From Pseudonocardiales bacterium (GTDB lineage: Bacteria > Actinomycetota > Actinomycetes > Mycobacteriales > Pseudonocardiaceae): DNA of 51,945 bases. The stretch covers positions 1 to 51,945 of the forward strand of contig JAFAPC010000012.1 in NCBI GenBank assembly GCA_019247305.1, read 5' to 3'. The position numbers and the translations under genes were made by a program. Below the pieces are notes generated by a model that saw only the letters and a program-made list of their open reading frames with translations, ran no database searches and had not been told where the DNA came from. Shown piece by piece: positions 12,152 to 23,303 of the stretch (the first letter of the stretch is position 1; each line of letters opens with the position of its first letter).

Positions 12152-12868
12152 ATGACAGCGACTGATTCGGAGCATCAGGTCAGTGGAGTCCTCAGGAGGG
12201 GCCTCCGCGGGGGCGTCCAGCCGATCGTGAGGGGAATACTGGGGACCAAACTAGGGATGACTCAGGTCTTCGACGAGAACAACAAGATCGTCCCGATCAC
12301 CGTGGTAGCGGCCGGGCCGTGCGTGGTGACCCGGATCCGTACCCCGGAGCAGGACGGCTACCCTGCCGTGCAGCTAGGCTACGGCGCCATCGACCCGCGC
12401 AAGGTCACCAAGCCGCTGGCTGGACACTACGCTGCAGCGGGTCTCACGCCGCGGCGCCATCTGGTCGAGCTGCGCACCGCCGACGCGGCGGACTACCAGG
12501 TCGGCCAGGAGGTAACCGTCGAGGTGTTCCCGATCGGTGCCAAGGTGGACGTGGTCGGCACCAGTAAGGGCAAGGGCACCGCCGGGGTGATGAAACGGCA
12601 CGGTTTCGGCGGTCTCGGAGCTAGCCACGGCACCCAGCGCAAGCACCGATCCCCAGGCTCGATCGGCGGCTGCGCCACGCCCAGCCGAGTTTTCAAGGGC
12701 ACCCGGATGGCGGGCCGGATGGGCAATGTTCGGGTGACCACCCAAAACCTCACCGTACACGGGGTTGACGTGGCCTCCGGGCTGCTGCTGATCAAGGGTG
12801 CGCTGCCTGGTCCGAAGGGTGGCCTGGTGTTGATCAAGACAGCAGCGAAGGGCGGTGCGCAAGGGTGA
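12152..12868 (+). CDS. rplC: 50S ribosomal protein L3
   Basis: L3 binds 23S rRNA near the peptidyl transferase centre. The family region begins at [40 protein letters not shown] and [12 protein letters not shown] are further hallmarks. The start is uncertain. The ATG at 12152 gives 238 residues with an unusual 25-residue N-terminal stretch, while the in-frame GTG at 12227 gives 213 residues, closer to the family length of about 215. Neither has a well-placed ribosome-binding site: an AGGAGG lies 28 bases before the GTG. The last codons overlap the rplD GTG (GTGA). Confidence 0.95.
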   Translation: MTATDSEHQVSGVLRRGLRGGVQPIVRGILGTKLGMTQVFDENNKIVPITVVAAGPCVVTRIRTPEQDGYPAVQLGYGAIDPRKVTKPLAGHYAAAGLTPRRHLVELRTADAADYQVGQEVTVEVFPIGAKVDVVGTSKGKGTAGVMKRHGFGGLGASHGTQRKHRSPGSIGGCATPSRVFKGTRMAGRMGNVRVTTQNLTVHGVDVASGLLLIKGALPGPKGGLVLIKTAAKGGAQG

Positions 12869-13587
12869 GCCCACAAGCGAGGACGGTCGATATCCGCACC
12901 CCGGACGGCGCAACTGCGGGCACCGCAGAGTTGCCCGCCGAGGTTTTTGACGCGCCAGCGAACATCCCATTGATGCATCAAGTAGTCGTTTCCCAGTTGG
13001 CTGCGGCACGGCAGGGCACGCACAGCACCAAGACTCGAGGCGATGTCAGCGGTGGGGGCAGCAAACCTTACCGGCAGAAAGGCACCGGACGAGCCCGTCA
13101 GGGCTCGACGCGGGCACCTCAGTTCACGGGTGGTGGCATCGTGCACGGTCCCACCTCGCGCAACTACAGCCAGCGCACCCCGAAGAAGATGAAAGCCGCC
13201 GCGCTCCGCGGTGCGCTGTCGGACCGGGCCCGTGACGGACGGGTGCATGTGGTGTCCGAGCTGGTCTCGGGCGATGCGCCGTCTACTAGGGCTGCTCGCA
13301 CGGCCCTCGATGCACTGGTCGGCCGGAGTGCCAAGCTGCTGGTAGTAATCACCCGTGCTGACGAGGTGGCTCAGCGCAGCGTGCGCAACCTTCCGTCGGT
13401 GCACGTGCTGACCCCAGACCAGCTCAACACCTATGACGTGCTGAGCAACGACGATGTGGTATTCACCGCAGAGGCCCTGGAGGCATTCCTGGCCGGGCCC
13501 AGCGCGACGAAGGTATCCAGTTCGGCCACTGTGCTCAGTTCGACCACGGTATCCAGGGCCACCGCGGGGCAGGAGGCAGCCCGATGA
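12865..13587 (+). CDS. rplD: 50S ribosomal protein L4
   Basis: L4 is 240 residues and lines the peptide exit tunnel; in E. coli it also represses the S10 operon. The tunnel loop is seen in [35 protein letters not shown]. The GTG start overlaps the rplC stop. The C terminus is longer than usual, with a low-complexity Ser/Thr/Val tail ([15 protein letters not shown]) that looks like another local duplication. The end overlaps the rplW ATG by four bases (ATGA). Confidence 0.97.
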   Translation: MSPQARTVDIRTPDGATAGTAELPAEVFDAPANIPLMHQVVVSQLAAARQGTHSTKTRGDVSGGGSKPYRQKGTGRARQGSTRAPQFTGGGIVHGPTSRNYSQRTPKKMKAAALRGALSDRARDGRVHVVSELVSGDAPSTRAARTALDALVGRSAKLLVVITRADEVAQRSVRNLPSVHVLTPDQLNTYDVLSNDDVVFTAEALEAFLAGPSATKVSSSATVLSSTTVSRATAGQEAAR

Positions 13588-13886
13588 TCCCCGATCCCCG
13601 CGACGTGATTCGCAAGCCGGTTATCTCGGAGAAGAGCTACGGGCTGCTGGAGAATCAGCGCAAGTACACCTTTGTGGTTGCGCCACAGGCCAATAAAACC
13701 GAGATCAAGATCGCTGTCGAGAAGATTTTCGGCGTGCAGGTGGTGAACGTCAACACCCTCAACCGCCCGGGTAAGCGCAAGCGTAGCAAATTCGGGTATG
13801 GCAAGCGCAAGGACACCAAGCGGGCAATCGTCACCGTGTCCGCGCAGAGCAAGCCGATCGAGATCTTCGGCGGACCAGCCGCGTGA
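13584..13886 (+). CDS. rplW: 50S ribosomal protein L23
   Basis: L23 is 100 residues, lies at the exit of the peptide tunnel and is the docking site for trigger factor and SRP. The sequence [26 protein letters not shown] is the family signature, followed by [19 protein letters not shown] and the basic [20 protein letters not shown] loop. It starts at an ATG that overlaps the rplD stop, giving tight coupling. Confidence 0.98.
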   Translation: MIPDPRDVIRKPVISEKSYGLLENQRKYTFVVAPQANKTEIKIAVEKIFGVQVVNVNTLNRPGKRKRSKFGYGKRKDTKRAIVTVSAQSKPIEIFGGPAA

Positions 13887-13902
13887 GCGAGGACGGATAG
13901 AC

Positions 13903-14736
13903 ATGGGCATCCGCAAGTACAAGCCGACGACCTCGGGTCGCCGCGGCGCCAGCGTCTCCGATTTTGCCGAAATTACCCGGAACCACCCGGAAAAGTCGCT
14001 GATTCGGCCGCTGCACCGCAAAGGGGGCCGCAATGCCTACGGCCGAATCACCACCCGGCACCAGGGCGGCGGGCACAAGCGTGCCTACCGCCTGATTGAT
14101 TTCCGGCGGGCTGACAAGGATGGGGTGCCGGCCAAGGTCGCGCACATCGAGTACGACCCGAACCGTACTGCGCGGATCGCGCTGCTGCACTACGCCGACG
14201 GCGAGAAGCGCTACATCATCGCCCCCCAGAAGCTGCGCCAGGGCGACATCGTGGAGAACGGGTCTGCGGCTGACATCAAGCCCGGCAACAATCTGCCGCT
14301 GCGCAGCATCCCGGTCGGGACGGTGCTGCATGCGATCGAGCTCCGTCCAGGCGGTGGGGCGAAGATTGCCCGTTCGGCCGGGGCGCGGGTCCAGTTGGTG
14401 GCCAAGGACGGTCCCTACGGGCAGCTGCGGATGCCCTCAGGTGAGATCCGCAATGTCGATGTTCGGTGCCGCGCCACGGTGGGTGAGGTCGGCAACGCCG
14501 AACAGGGCAACATCAACTGGGGTAAGGCGGGCCGGATGCGCTGGAAGGGCAAGCGTCCCACGGTTCGCGGTGTCGTGATGAACCCGGTCGACCACCCGCA
14601 CGGAGGTGGTGAGGGCAAGACCTCGGGTGGACGTCACCCGGTGAACCCGGCCGGCAAGCCCGAAGGCCGCACCCGACGCCACAAGGCCAGCGACAAGCTG
14701 ATCGTGCGTCGTCGCCGTACCAGCAAGAAGCGCTGA
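13903..14736 (+). CDS. rplB: 50S ribosomal protein L2
   Basis: L2 is 277 residues, needed for subunit joining and peptidyl transfer. The ATG at 13903 gives [20 protein letters not shown], the family N terminus, with GAGGACGG upstream; a longer in-frame ORF starting inside rplW was rejected. The conserved histidine near the catalytic centre is in [14 protein letters not shown], and the C terminus ends in RRRRTSKKR. It follows rplW by 16 bp. Confidence 0.98.
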   Translation: MGIRKYKPTTSGRRGASVSDFAEITRNHPEKSLIRPLHRKGGRNAYGRITTRHQGGGHKRAYRLIDFRRADKDGVPAKVAHIEYDPNRTARIALLHYADGEKRYIIAPQKLRQGDIVENGSAADIKPGNNLPLRSIPVGTVLHAIELRPGGGAKIARSAGARVQLVAKDGPYGQLRMPSGEIRNVDVRCRATVGEVGNAEQGNINWGKAGRMRWKGKRPTVRGVVMNPVDHPHGGGEGKTSGGRHPVNPAGKPEGRTRRHKASDKLIVRRRRTSKKR

Positions 14737-14750
14737 GGAGGGGTGCCAGC

Positions 14751-15032
14751 ATGCCACGCAGCCTGAAGAAGGGCCCATTCGTTGATGACCACCTACTCAA
14801 GAAGGTGGATGCGCACAACGAGGCCGGCGCTAAGCAGGTCATCAGAACCTGGTCGCGCCGCTCCACGATCATTCCCGACATGATCGGCCACACCATCGCG
14901 GTGCACGACGGGCGTAAGCACGTTCCGGTGTTCATTACCGAGGCGATGGTCGGTCATAAGCTTGGTGAGTTCGCCCCCACCCGCACCTTCCGGGGTCATA
15001 TCAAGGACGACCGCCGGGCGCGGCGCCGTTGA
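14751..15032 (+). CDS. rpsS: 30S ribosomal protein S19
   Basis: S19 is 93 residues and forms a complex with S13 in the 30S head. [20 protein letters not shown] and the central [22 protein letters not shown] are diagnostic. A GAGGAGGGG ribosome-binding site precedes the ATG. It lies 14 bp after rplB in the S10 operon. Confidence 0.98.
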   Translation: MPRSLKKGPFVDDHLLKKVDAHNEAGAKQVIRTWSRRSTIIPDMIGHTIAVHDGRKHVPVFITEAMVGHKLGEFAPTRTFRGHIKDDRRARRR

Positions 15033-15066
15033 GCTGGCGAGAACCAATGATGACAAGCAAGGGGAC

Positions 15067-16424
<1,358 letters not shown>

Positions 16425-16427
16425 GAC

Positions 16428-16847
16428 GTGCTCATTCCACGCAAAGTCAAACACCGCAAGCAGCACTCGCCGAGCCGCTCAGGCATGGCCACCGGCGGCA
16501 CCCAGGTCAGCTTCGGGGACTTCGGGATCCAGGCTCTGGAGCCGGCTTACGTGACCAACCGGCAGATCGAGTCCGCCCGGATCGCGATCAATCGACACAT
16601 TCGTCGAGGCGGCAAAGTCTGGATCACCATCTTCCCGGATCGGCCGCTGACCAAGAAGCCAGCGGAAACCCGAATGGGATCCGGCAAGGGCTCACCCGAG
16701 TACTGGGTGGCCAACGTCAAACCGGGCCGGGTTATGTTCGAGATGACCTACCCGAATGCGTCGGTGGCCCGTGAGGCGCTGCGCCGCGCGATTCACAAGC
16801 TGCCGATGAAGTGTCGGATCGTGACTCGCGAGGGGGGGGACTGGTAA
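16428..16847 (+). CDS. rplP: 50S ribosomal protein L16
   Basis: L16 is 139 residues and positions tRNA at the A site of the 50S subunit. [19 protein letters not shown] with [21 protein letters not shown] and [19 protein letters not shown] are unmistakable. It uses a GTG start three bases after the rpsC stop. rpmC begins directly after its TAA. Confidence 0.98.
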   Translation: MLIPRKVKHRKQHSPSRSGMATGGTQVSFGDFGIQALEPAYVTNRQIESARIAINRHIRRGGKVWITIFPDRPLTKKPAETRMGSGKGSPEYWVANVKPGRVMFEMTYPNASVAREALRRAIHKLPMKCRIVTREGGDW

Positions 16848-17096
16848 ATGGCAGCCACCACCGGTGCGAGCGAGCTGCGCGAGTTCACCGACGACGAGCT
16901 GGTGCTGCGGCTTCGCGAGTCCAAGGAAGAGTTGTTCAACTTGCGCTTCCAGATGGCCACTGGACAGATGGACAACAACCGCCGGCTGCGCACGGTCCGG
17001 CGTGACATCGCCCGCATCTACACCGTGATGCGTGAGCGTGAGCTGGGTCTGTCGGTGTCTCCGGACGCTGTTGCGGGAAGTGAGGGTGCGGCATGA
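16848..17096 (+). CDS. rpmC: 50S ribosomal protein L29
   Basis: L29 is 82 residues, a small helical protein near the exit tunnel. The core [20 protein letters not shown] and [19 protein letters not shown] match the family. The ATG immediately follows the rplP stop with no gap. The last codons overlap the rpsQ ATG (ATGA). Confidence 0.96.
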   Translation: MAATTGASELREFTDDELVLRLRESKEELFNLRFQMATGQMDNNRRLRTVRRDIARIYTVMRERELGLSVSPDAVAGSEGAA

Positions 17097-17437
17097 GTGA
17101 CACCGAACAAAATAATTCGGCCCAGCCCGAAGGGCAGAATAAATCGGCCCAGCCCGGAGGGCAAAATAAGTCTGCACAGCCTCAGAGGCGAAATAAGCGT
17201 AAGGTCCGGGAGGGTTACGTCGTCTCGGACAAGATGGACAAAACAGTTGTAGTGCTGTTGGAAGACCGCAAGAAGCATGCTCTGTACGGCAAGGTGCTGC
17301 GATCGACCACCAAGGTCAAGGCGCACGACGAGGCCAACCTCGCAGGGATTGGCGACCGAGTGCTGCTCATGGAGACCCGTCCGCTGTCGGCGACCAAGCA
17401 CTGGCGGTTGGTCCAGATCCTCGAGAAGGCCAAGTGA
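17093..17437 (+). CDS. rpsQ: 30S ribosomal protein S17 with repeated N-terminal extension
   Basis: S17 binds the 5' domain of 16S rRNA early in assembly. The S17 core begins at [23 protein letters not shown] and ends with [12 protein letters not shown]. At 114 residues it is longer than usual because of about 35 N-terminal residues, including three 9-residue repeats: [18 protein letters not shown] and NKSAQPQRR. The ATG overlaps the rpmC stop, which supports the extended start. No better internal start with a ribosome-binding site was seen. The extension is rich in Asn, Gln and Lys and is probably disordered. Confidence 0.96.
   Translation: MSDTEQNNSAQPEGQNKSAQPGGQNKSAQPQRRNKRKVREGYVVSDKMDKTVVVLLEDRKKHALYGKVLRSTTKVKAHDEANLAGIGDRVLLMETRPLSATKHWRLVQILEKAK
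17111..17191 (+). repeat. Three 27-bp tandem repeats inside rpsQ
   Basis: Units at 17111-17137, 17138-17164 and 17165-17191 each encode nine residues beginning N-N/K-S-A-Q-P. The first two are nearly identical at the DNA level; the third has diverged. The period preserves the reading frame. Confidence 0.9.
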
Positions 17438-17492
17438 CTTTCTGTGCTGCTCTCATGTACTGGGCCGTTCTCGGGTGCGAGAAGGAGTTGAC

Positions 17493-17861
17493 GTGATCCA
17501 GCAGGAGTCGCGACTGCGGGTCGCTGACAACACGGGTGCCAAGGAGATCCTGTGCATTCGGGTACTCGGCGGTAGCTCGCGCCGCTACGCCGGCATCGGG
17601 GACATTATCGTGGCGACGGTCAAGGAAGCCATCCCGGGCGCCGGCGTCAAACGGGGTGATGTCGTCAAGGCCGTCGTCGTGCGCACGGTGAAGGAGAAGC
17701 GCCGTCCGGACGGTTCCTACATCCGGTTTGATGAGAACGCCGCTGTCCTGATCAAGCCGGACGGCGAGCCGCGCGGCACGCGCATCTTCGGTCCGGTGGG
17801 CCGAGAGCTCCGTGACAAGCGGTTCATGAAAATCATCTCGCTGGCCCCGGAGGTGCTTTAG
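17493..17861 (+). CDS. rplN: 50S ribosomal protein L14
   Basis: L14 is 122 residues and forms an intersubunit bridge. [27 protein letters not shown] is the family signature, with [24 protein letters not shown] near the C terminus. The GTG start follows AAGGAG by five bases; a much longer in-frame ORF running back through rpsQ is spurious. It opens the spc block, 55 bp after rpsQ, apparently within the same transcription unit. Confidence 0.98.
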   Translation: MIQQESRLRVADNTGAKEILCIRVLGGSSRRYAGIGDIIVATVKEAIPGAGVKRGDVVKAVVVRTVKEKRRPDGSYIRFDENAAVLIKPDGEPRGTRIFGPVGRELRDKRFMKIISLAPEVL

Positions 17862-18176
17862 ATGAAAGTCCGAAAGGGTGACACGGTTCTGGTTATCGCC
17901 GGTAAGGACAAGGGCGCCAAGGGTAAGGTGATCCAGGCCTACCCGGACACCGGCCGGGTGCTCGTGGAGGGCGTCAACCGAATCAAGAAGCACACTCGGG
18001 TTAGTCGGACCCAGCGCGGGGCGCAAAGCGGCGGAATTGTCACGCAGGAGGCCGCCATCGACGTCTCGAACGTCATGGTCATCGATTCCAGCGGCAAGCC
18101 GGCCAGGGTGGGCTACCGTACTGATGACGAGGGCAGGCGCATACGCGTGTCGCGGCGCACCGGCAAGGACATCTGA
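17862..18176 (+). CDS. rplX: 50S ribosomal protein L24
   Basis: L24 is 104 residues and initiates 50S assembly. It has the KOW motif [22 protein letters not shown] and the conserved [26 protein letters not shown]. Its ATG directly abuts the rplN stop. rplE follows after one base. Confidence 0.98.
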   Translation: MKVRKGDTVLVIAGKDKGAKGKVIQAYPDTGRVLVEGVNRIKKHTRVSRTQRGAQSGGIVTQEAAIDVSNVMVIDSSGKPARVGYRTDDEGRRIRVSRRTGKDI

Positions 18177-18177
18177 G

Positions 18178-18237
18178 ATGACCCCAGTAAAGATGGCCCC
18201 AGTAAAGATGACCCCAGTAGAGATGACCACAGTTGAG
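18178..18237 (+). repeat. Four 15-bp tandem repeats carrying ATG codons, rplE start
   Basis: Units at 18178, 18193, 18208 and 18223 each start with ATG and follow the pattern ATGRCCMCAGTWRAG. The period of 15 keeps the frame. The array multiplies the start codon of rplE. Confidence 0.92.
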
Positions 18238-18798
18238 AGCGGACGTGCTGCGCCGGTGCCCAGGCTGAAGACCCGGTACCGCGAGGACATCGTCGCGGCG
18301 TTGCGCGAACAGTTCACCTACTCCAACCCCATGCGGGTACCCAGGGTGGTCAAGGTCGTGGTGAACATGGGCGTCGGTGACGCGGCCCGGGATGCAAAAC
18401 TGATGGACGGCGCCGTGCGGGACCTGGCGGCCATCACCGGCCAGAAGCCCCAGGTGAGGCGGGCTACCAAGTCAGTCGCGCAGTTCAAGCTGCGCGAAGG
18501 GATGCCGATCGGCGCCAAGGTAACCCTTCGCGGTGACCGGATGTGGGAATTCCTGGACCGGCTATTGACGATCGCCCTGCCCCGTATCCGCGACTTCCGC
18601 GGTCTGGCGCCGACCCAGTTCGACGGGCACGGTAACTACACTTTCGGGCTCACTGAACAGTCGATGTTCCACGAGATCAATCCGGACAGCATCGACCGCC
18701 AGCGCGGTATGGATATCACCGTGGTCACCTCCGCGACCACCGACGAGGAGGGCCGGGCGCTGCTGCGTCGGCTGGGCTTCCCCTTCAAGGAGAGCTGA
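18178..18798 (+). CDS. rplE: 50S ribosomal protein L5 with repeated N terminus
   Basis: L5 binds 5S rRNA and contacts P-site tRNA. The conserved part runs from [19 protein letters not shown] through [20 protein letters not shown] to [21 protein letters not shown]. The first 20 residues are four 5-residue repeats: [15 protein letters not shown] and MTTVE. Each begins with an ATG, so four in-frame start codons are available. The first is chosen because AAGGA lies eight bases upstream of it; the last, at 18223, would give 191 residues, close to the family length. rpsZ overlaps the stop by one base. Confidence 0.96.
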   Translation: MTPVKMAPVKMTPVEMTTVESGRAAPVPRLKTRYREDIVAALREQFTYSNPMRVPRVVKVVVNMGVGDAARDAKLMDGAVRDLAAITGQKPQVRRATKSVAQFKLREGMPIGAKVTLRGDRMWEFLDRLLTIALPRIRDFRGLAPTQFDGHGNYTFGLTEQSMFHEINPDSIDRQRGMDITVVTSATTDEEGRALLRRLGFPFKES

Positions 18799-18983
18799 TG
18801 GCGAAGAAGGCGCTGATCATCAAAGCCGCGCGCAAGCCTAAGTTCCGCGTGCGGGGTTACACCCGTTGCCAGCGCTGCGGGCGACCCAAGGCGGTCTACC
18901 GGAAGTTCGGGCTGTGCCGGATCTGCCTGCGCCAAATGGCGCATCGTGGTGAACTCCCGGGCGTGAGTAAGTCATCGTGGTGA
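18798..18983 (+). CDS. rpsZ: 30S ribosomal protein S14, zinc type
   Basis: This 61-residue S14 is the short zinc-binding (type Z) form. The ligands are two CxxC pairs in [21 protein letters not shown]14 sits in the 30S head next to S3 and S10. The ATG overlaps the rplE stop. Actinobacteria often hold a second, zinc-free S14 elsewhere that replaces this one under zinc limitation; none is in this window. Confidence 0.98.
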   Translation: MAKKALIIKAARKPKFRVRGYTRCQRCGRPKAVYRKFGLCRICLRQMAHRGELPGVSKSSW

Positions 18984-19043
18984 GGCGCGGGGCGCCTCAC
19001 CACGTGAGTGGCGATGGTCGCTATAGCTCGCATCGCCACTCAC
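18976..19043 (+). terminator. Twin hairpins between rpsZ and rpsH
   Basis: Two perfect 13-bp stems occur back to back. The first pairs 18976-18988 with 18992-19004 over a GGG loop and includes the rpsZ stop codon. The second pairs 19004-19016 (GTGAGTGGCGATG) with 19031-19043 over a 14-base loop. They fill most of the 96-bp rpsZ-rpsH gap. They may be a partial terminator/attenuator, an RNase processing barrier or an insertion scar; the following genes have no obvious separate promoter. Confidence 0.6.
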
Positions 19044-19079
19044 GCGGCGCAGCCAACAAGAAGGGATCACGAGGTCGCC

Positions 19080-19478
19080 ATGACAATGACCGACCCGATC
19101 GCAGACATGCTGACCCGTCTGCGGAATGCGAACTCGGCGTATCACGACCGGGTCGTGATGCCGCACTCCAAGATCAAGGCGAGTATTGCCGAAATCCTTC
19201 AGCGGGAGGGTTACATCTCGGGCTATCACGCTGAAGATGCGCCCGTGGGCAAGTCTCTGGTGGTAGAGTTGAAATTCGGCCCGAACCGGGAGCGCAGCAT
19301 TGCTGGCTTGCGCCGGGTGTCCAAGCCTGGCTTGCGGGTCTACGCCAAGTCGACCTCACTGCCCAAGGTGCTCGGCGGTCTGGGTGTGGCGATCATCTCC
19401 ACGTCCAACGGACTGCTCACCGACCGGCAGGCCGCCAAGAAGGGCGTGGGCGGGGAAGTCCTCGCCTTCGTGTGGTGA
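19080..19478 (+). CDS. rpsH: 30S ribosomal protein S8
   Basis: S8 is 132 residues; it binds the central domain of 16S rRNA and in E. coli represses the spc operon. [23 protein letters not shown] and the C-terminal [26 protein letters not shown] are diagnostic. The ATG at 19080 gives the usual length; a second ATG lies two codons later. An in-frame extension into the hairpin region was rejected. Confidence 0.98.
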   Translation: MTMTDPIADMLTRLRNANSAYHDRVVMPHSKIKASIAEILQREGYISGYHAEDAPVGKSLVVELKFGPNRERSIAGLRRVSKPGLRVYAKSTSLPKVLGGLGVAIISTSNGLLTDRQAAKKGVGGEVLAFVW

Positions 19479-19494
19479 GAGGGGAGCAGACGAG

Positions 19495-20034
19495 ATGTCG
19501 CGTATCGGGAAGCAGCCGATCACCGTGCCGGCCGGCGTCGATGTGGTCATTGACGGGCGCACCGTGACGGTGCAGGGACCCAAAGGTGCCCTCTCGCACA
19601 CCGTGCCCGAGCCGATCACCGTGCATCGGGCACAGGACGGTACTCTGCTGGTTGCGCGGTCGGACGATGAGCGGCGCAGCAAATCGTTGCACGGGTTGTC
19701 CCGGACTCTGGTCAACAACATGGTCCTCGGGGTCAGCCAAGGCTATGAGAAGCGGATGGAGATCCACGGCGTTGGTTACCGGGTGGTGGCCAAGGGGTCG
19801 GATTTGGAGTTCTCGTTGGGCTTTAGTCACCCGGTGCCGATCAAGGCACCTGAGGGCATCAGCTTCACGGTGGAGAGCCCGACGCGTTTTTCCGTGACTG
19901 GTATTGACAAGCAGACGGTCGGCGAGGTCGCGGCGACCATCCGTCAGTTGCGGCGGCCGGACCCTTACAAGGGCAAAGGTGTGCGCTACGCGGGCGAGAA
20001 GATCCGCCGCAAGGTCGGAAAGACAGGTAAATGA
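19495..20034 (+). CDS. rplF: 50S ribosomal protein L6
   Basis: L6 is 179 residues and lies near the sarcin-ricin loop where elongation factors bind. [21 protein letters not shown] is the family N terminus; [15 protein letters not shown] and [16 protein letters not shown] are conserved in the second domain. The ATG at 19495 follows GAGGGGAGCAG; the longer in-frame ORF starting inside rpsH is spurious. Its TGA overlaps the rplR ATG. Confidence 0.98.
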   Translation: MSRIGKQPITVPAGVDVVIDGRTVTVQGPKGALSHTVPEPITVHRAQDGTLLVARSDDERRSKSLHGLSRTLVNNMVLGVSQGYEKRMEIHGVGYRVVAKGSDLEFSLGFSHPVPIKAPEGISFTVESPTRFSVTGIDKQTVGEVAATIRQLRRPDPYKGKGVRYAGEKIRRKVGKTGK

Positions 20035-20477
20035 TTATGGCTGAGGCAGCGATTCATGCGCCCGCTTCACCGTCGACGGCTGCGCCGTCGGTGACGAGGC
20101 GAGCGCGGGTGGGCTCAGATGTGTCGGCCCGACGCCGGTTGGCCCGGTTGCGGCGGCACTTCCGGCTGCGTAAGAGGGTCAGTGGTTCGCCGCAGCGACC
20201 GCGCCTGGTGGTCAACCGCTCGTCTCGACACATCGCCGTGCAGTTAGTGGACGATCTGGTCGGGCACACGCTGGTGGCTGCGTCGAGCATGGAGCCGGAC
20301 GTCCGCGCCATCAACGGGGACAAGAAGGCCAAAGCGGTCAAGGTCGGCGAGCTGATCGCTGCTCGAGCTCAGGCGATCGGCGTGCATCAGGTGGTCTTTG
20401 ACCGCGGCGGTTACGACTACCACGGTCGGATTGCGGCGCTGGCTGATGCCGCCCGCAGGTCCGGTCTGGAATTCTGA
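20031..20477 (+). CDS. rplR: 50S ribosomal protein L18
   Basis: L18 carries 5S rRNA into the 50S subunit. The conserved core is [26 protein letters not shown] followed by [15 protein letters not shown] and [22 protein letters not shown]. At 148 residues it has an Ala/Pro-rich N-terminal extension of about 30 residues. Start codons at 20031 (overlapping rplF) and 20037 are both possible. Confidence 0.97.
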   Translation: MIMAEAAIHAPASPSTAAPSVTRRARVGSDVSARRRLARLRRHFRLRKRVSGSPQRPRLVVNRSSRHIAVQLVDDLVGHTLVAASSMEPDVRAINGDKKAKAVKVGELIAARAQAIGVHQVVFDRGGYDYHGRIAALADAARRSGLEF

Positions 20478-20531
20478 GGCGATGATGAACACAAGGCAGC
20501 AGCGGCATGCGAGCAACGGAAGGAACGCCTG

Positions 20532-21146
20532 ATGCCTGGACGCATGCGGCGGGAAGGCGGAGGCGAGCGTAGCGATCGTCGGGACCGCCGCGACGGTGGC
20601 CGCGCTGGAGCGCCTGCGCAGGAGAAGAGCCCGCACCTGGAACGGGTCGTCGCCATCAACCGGGTGGCCAAGGTGGTCAAGGGCGGCCGGCGCTTCAGCT
20701 TCACCGCGTTGGTCGTCGTGGGCGACGGCGACGGGATGGTCGGTATCGGTTACGGAAAGGCCAAGGAGGTGCCGGCGGCAATCCAGAAAGGCGTAGAGGA
20801 AGCCAAGAAGAGCTTCTTCCGAGTTCCCCGCATCGCTGGCACTATTCCGCATCCAATCACTGGTGAGGCTGCAGCTGGCGTTGTGTTGCTCCGTCCTGCC
20901 TCGCCCGGCACCGGGGTCATCGCCGGCGGTCCAGTTCGCGCGGTCCTGGAGTGTGCCGGCGTGCACGACGTGCTCTCCAAGTCGCTGGGTAGTGATAACG
21001 CGATCAACGTCGTGCACGCCACGGTGGCAGCGCTGAAGGGATTGCAGCGTCCTGAGGAGGTGGCGGCACGTCGTGGTCTGCCACTGGAAGACGTAGCCCC
21101 GGCCGGTATGTTGCGGGCGCGGGCGCGTGCCGGACGGGGGGTGTGA
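20532..21146 (+). CDS. rpsE: 30S ribosomal protein S5
   Basis: S5 is 204 residues, a decoding-fidelity protein also found at the mRNA entry site. After a basic N-terminal arm ([20 protein letters not shown]) comes the S5 core [44 protein letters not shown]. The second domain has [30 protein letters not shown] precedes the start. It is 54 bp from rplR and overlaps rpmD (GTGA). Confidence 0.98.
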   Translation: MPGRMRREGGGERSDRRDRRDGGRAGAPAQEKSPHLERVVAINRVAKVVKGGRRFSFTALVVVGDGDGMVGIGYGKAKEVPAAIQKGVEEAKKSFFRVPRIAGTIPHPITGEAAAGVVLLRPASPGTGVIAGGPVRAVLECAGVHDVLSKSLGSDNAINVVHATVAALKGLQRPEEVAARRGLPLEDVAPAGMLRARARAGRGV

Positions 21147-21355
21147 CGGTGCCTGGGGCAACGCTCAAGATTACTCAGGTCCGGAGCACCATTGGCGCTC
21201 TGCGCAACCACCGTGAGACGCTGCGCTCTCTGGGGCTGCGCAAAATTCGCCAGTCCGTGCTCAAAGCGGACACCCCCCAAGTCCGTGGCATGATTTCCAC
21301 CGTCCGTCACCTGGTGACGGTGGAGGAAGTCCCGAATGAGGTGACCGCCAAATGA
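21143..21355 (+). CDS. rpmD: 50S ribosomal protein L30
   Basis: L30 is 70 residues. [25 protein letters not shown] and HLVTVEEV cover the whole family fold. It uses a GTG overlapping the rpsE stop; a GTG two codons later is an alternative. It overlaps rplO at ATGA. Confidence 0.96.
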   Translation: MTVPGATLKITQVRSTIGALRNHRETLRSLGLRKIRQSVLKADTPQVRGMISTVRHLVTVEEVPNEVTAK

Positions 21356-21795
21356 GCATCAAGATTCATCATCTGCGCCCGGCCGCTGGCGCGAAGACCG
21401 CCAAGATCCGGGTCGGTCGCGGTGAGGGGTCACGGGGCAAGACCGCAGGTCGCGGTACCAAGGGAACCAAGGCCCGCAAGAACGTCCCTGTTGCTTTTGA
21501 GGGTGGGCAGATGCCAATCCACATGCGCCTGCCCAAGCTCAAGGGTTTCCGCAACCGGTTCCGGGTCGAGTACCAGGTGGTCAACGTCGGTGACCTGGCT
21601 CGGTTGTTCCCCGCTGGGGGCACTGTGGGGCCCGAGCAGCTGGTAGCCGCTGGTGCCGTGCGCAAGGGTTTGCCGGTGAAAGTGCTCGGCGACGGTGACC
21701 TCGATGGGGTGGTGTTGCAAGTCAGCGCTCAGGCCTTCTCCGGTTCTGCTCGGGACAAGATTGCCGCAGCGGGCGGTAGCGCTACCGCACTGTAG
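21352..21795 (+). CDS. rplO: 50S ribosomal protein L15
   Basis: L15 is 147 residues and stabilises late 50S assembly. [38 protein letters not shown] is the glycine-rich family N terminus; [18 protein letters not shown] is also conserved. Its ATG overlaps the rpmD stop. It is the last ribosomal gene here, with secY 188 bp downstream. Confidence 0.98.
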   Translation: MSIKIHHLRPAAGAKTAKIRVGRGEGSRGKTAGRGTKGTKARKNVPVAFEGGQMPIHMRLPKLKGFRNRFRVEYQVVNVGDLARLFPAGGTVGPEQLVAAGAVRKGLPVKVLGDGDLDGVVLQVSAQAFSGSARDKIAAAGGSATAL

Positions 21796-21983
21796 GTGAC
21801 GCCCTGGTCCGGAAGGGTTCCGCTTCATCGGTGCGCCCGTGCTGTTACAGTCGGCCAGGACGCGTGGGCGAGCTTAGCTGGCATCCGCCGTCAGGTTCCC
21901 TGTACCGTTCGGTCGCAGCCTTGCCAGACGACCGTCGGTTCGTGATCGACGGCCATACCATGGCCGTGCCCAGGAGGTTAGGA

Positions 21984-23303
21984 GTGCTCGGCGCCTTCCG
22001 CTCGGCCCTGGTGACGCCGGATCTGCGCCGCAAGATCCTGTTCACCCTCGGCATGATAGTGATCTACCGTGCTGGTGCCACGCTTCCCTCGCCCGGTGTC
22101 TCCTACGTCAACATCCAGCAGTGCCTGGATCGGGTGCAGCGGGGTGATAATCAGAACGTCTATTCGCTGATCAATTTGTTCAGCGGTGGCGCGTTGCTGA
22201 AGATCTCGGTGTTTGCGTTAGGCATCATGCCCTACATCACCGCGAGTATCATCATTCAGCTGCTCACCGTGGTGATCCCTCGTTTCGAGGTGCTGAAAAA
22301 AGAAGGCCAGTCCGGTCAAAACAAGCTCACCCAGTACACCCGGTACCTGACGATTGCGCTGGCTATCTTGCAGTCCACCGGCATCGTCGCCCTGGCGGTG
22401 CGTGGTCAGCTATTCTCGGGTTGCCTGCTGCCGCCGATCCCGGATCAGTCGGTCTTCAACCTGGTGGTCATCGTTGTGGTGATGACCGCAGGTACCGGGG
22501 TGATCATGTGGCTGGGTGAGCTGATCACCGACCGGGGCATCGGCAACGGTATGTCATTGTTGATCTTCACATCGATCGCCGCACGCATCCCTGCCGAAGG
22601 CAAGAACATTCTGGACTCGCAGGGTCCGCTGGTGTTCTTCTTGGTGTGCCTGTTCGGCTTGGCGATCATCGCCAGTGTCGTGTTCGTCGAGCAGGGTCAG
22701 CGACGGATCCCGGTGCAGTACGCCAAACGGATGATCGGCCGCCGCATGTATGGCGGTACCTCCACCTACCTGCCGTTGAAGGTGAACCAGGCCGGTGTCA
22801 TCCCGGTCATTTTCGCCTCGTCGCTGCTCTACTTGCCCGATCTCATTGCGCGGCTGACGAGCTCGTCCACGGGGGCCCAGAGCTGGTGGCAGACTCTGAT
22901 CACCCGCTATCTGGCCGACCAGGCCAGCTGGGTTCACATCTCGCTGTACTTCTTGATGATCATCTTTTTCACGTACTTCTATGTTGCGATTACGTTTAAC
23001 CCCGAAGAGCGTGCCGAAGAGATGAAAAAGTTCGGCGGTTTCATTCCCGGCACCCGGCCGGGGCGCCCCACCTCCGAGTACCTCAGCTTTGTCCTCAGCC
23101 GGATCACCTTGCCTGGTTCGCTGTATCTGGGCATCGTGGCAGTGCTGCCCAACTTGTTCCTCGACCTGACCGGCAATGGGCAGAACCAGAACTTCCCCTT
23201 CGGCGGCACTGCCGTGCTCATCATGGTTGGGGTCGGCCTGGACACCGTCAAACAGATCGAGAGCCAGCTGATGCAGCGCAACTATGAAGGGTTCCTGCGC
23301 TAG
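21984..23303 (+). CDS. secY: Protein translocase subunit SecY
   Basis: SecY is 439 residues with ten transmembrane helices and forms the Sec export channel with SecE and SecG. The GTG at 21984 gives MLGAFRSALVTPDLRRKILFTLG and is preceded by AGGAGG at six bases, so the 51-codon upstream in-frame extension was rejected. Conserved features include NLFSGGALLKISVFALGIMPYITASII (plug/TM2 region), RRIPVQYAKR and NPEERAEEMKKFGGFIPGTRPG. The 188-bp gap after rplO may hold its own promoter, though no clear one was seen. It overlaps adk by one base. Confidence 0.98.
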   Translation: MLGAFRSALVTPDLRRKILFTLGMIVIYRAGATLPSPGVSYVNIQQCLDRVQRGDNQNVYSLINLFSGGALLKISVFALGIMPYITASIIIQLLTVVIPRFEVLKKEGQSGQNKLTQYTRYLTIALAILQSTGIVALAVRGQLFSGCLLPPIPDQSVFNLVVIVVVMTAGTGVIMWLGELITDRGIGNGMSLLIFTSIAARIPAEGKNILDSQGPLVFFLVCLFGLAIIASVVFVEQGQRRIPVQYAKRMIGRRMYGGTSTYLPLKVNQAGVIPVIFASSLLYLPDLIARLTSSSTGAQSWWQTLITRYLADQASWVHISLYFLMIIFFTYFYVAITFNPEERAEEMKKFGGFIPGTRPGRPTSEYLSFVLSRITLPGSLYLGIVAVLPNLFLDLTGNGQNQNFPFGGTAVLIMVGVGLDTVKQIESQLMQRNYEGFLR

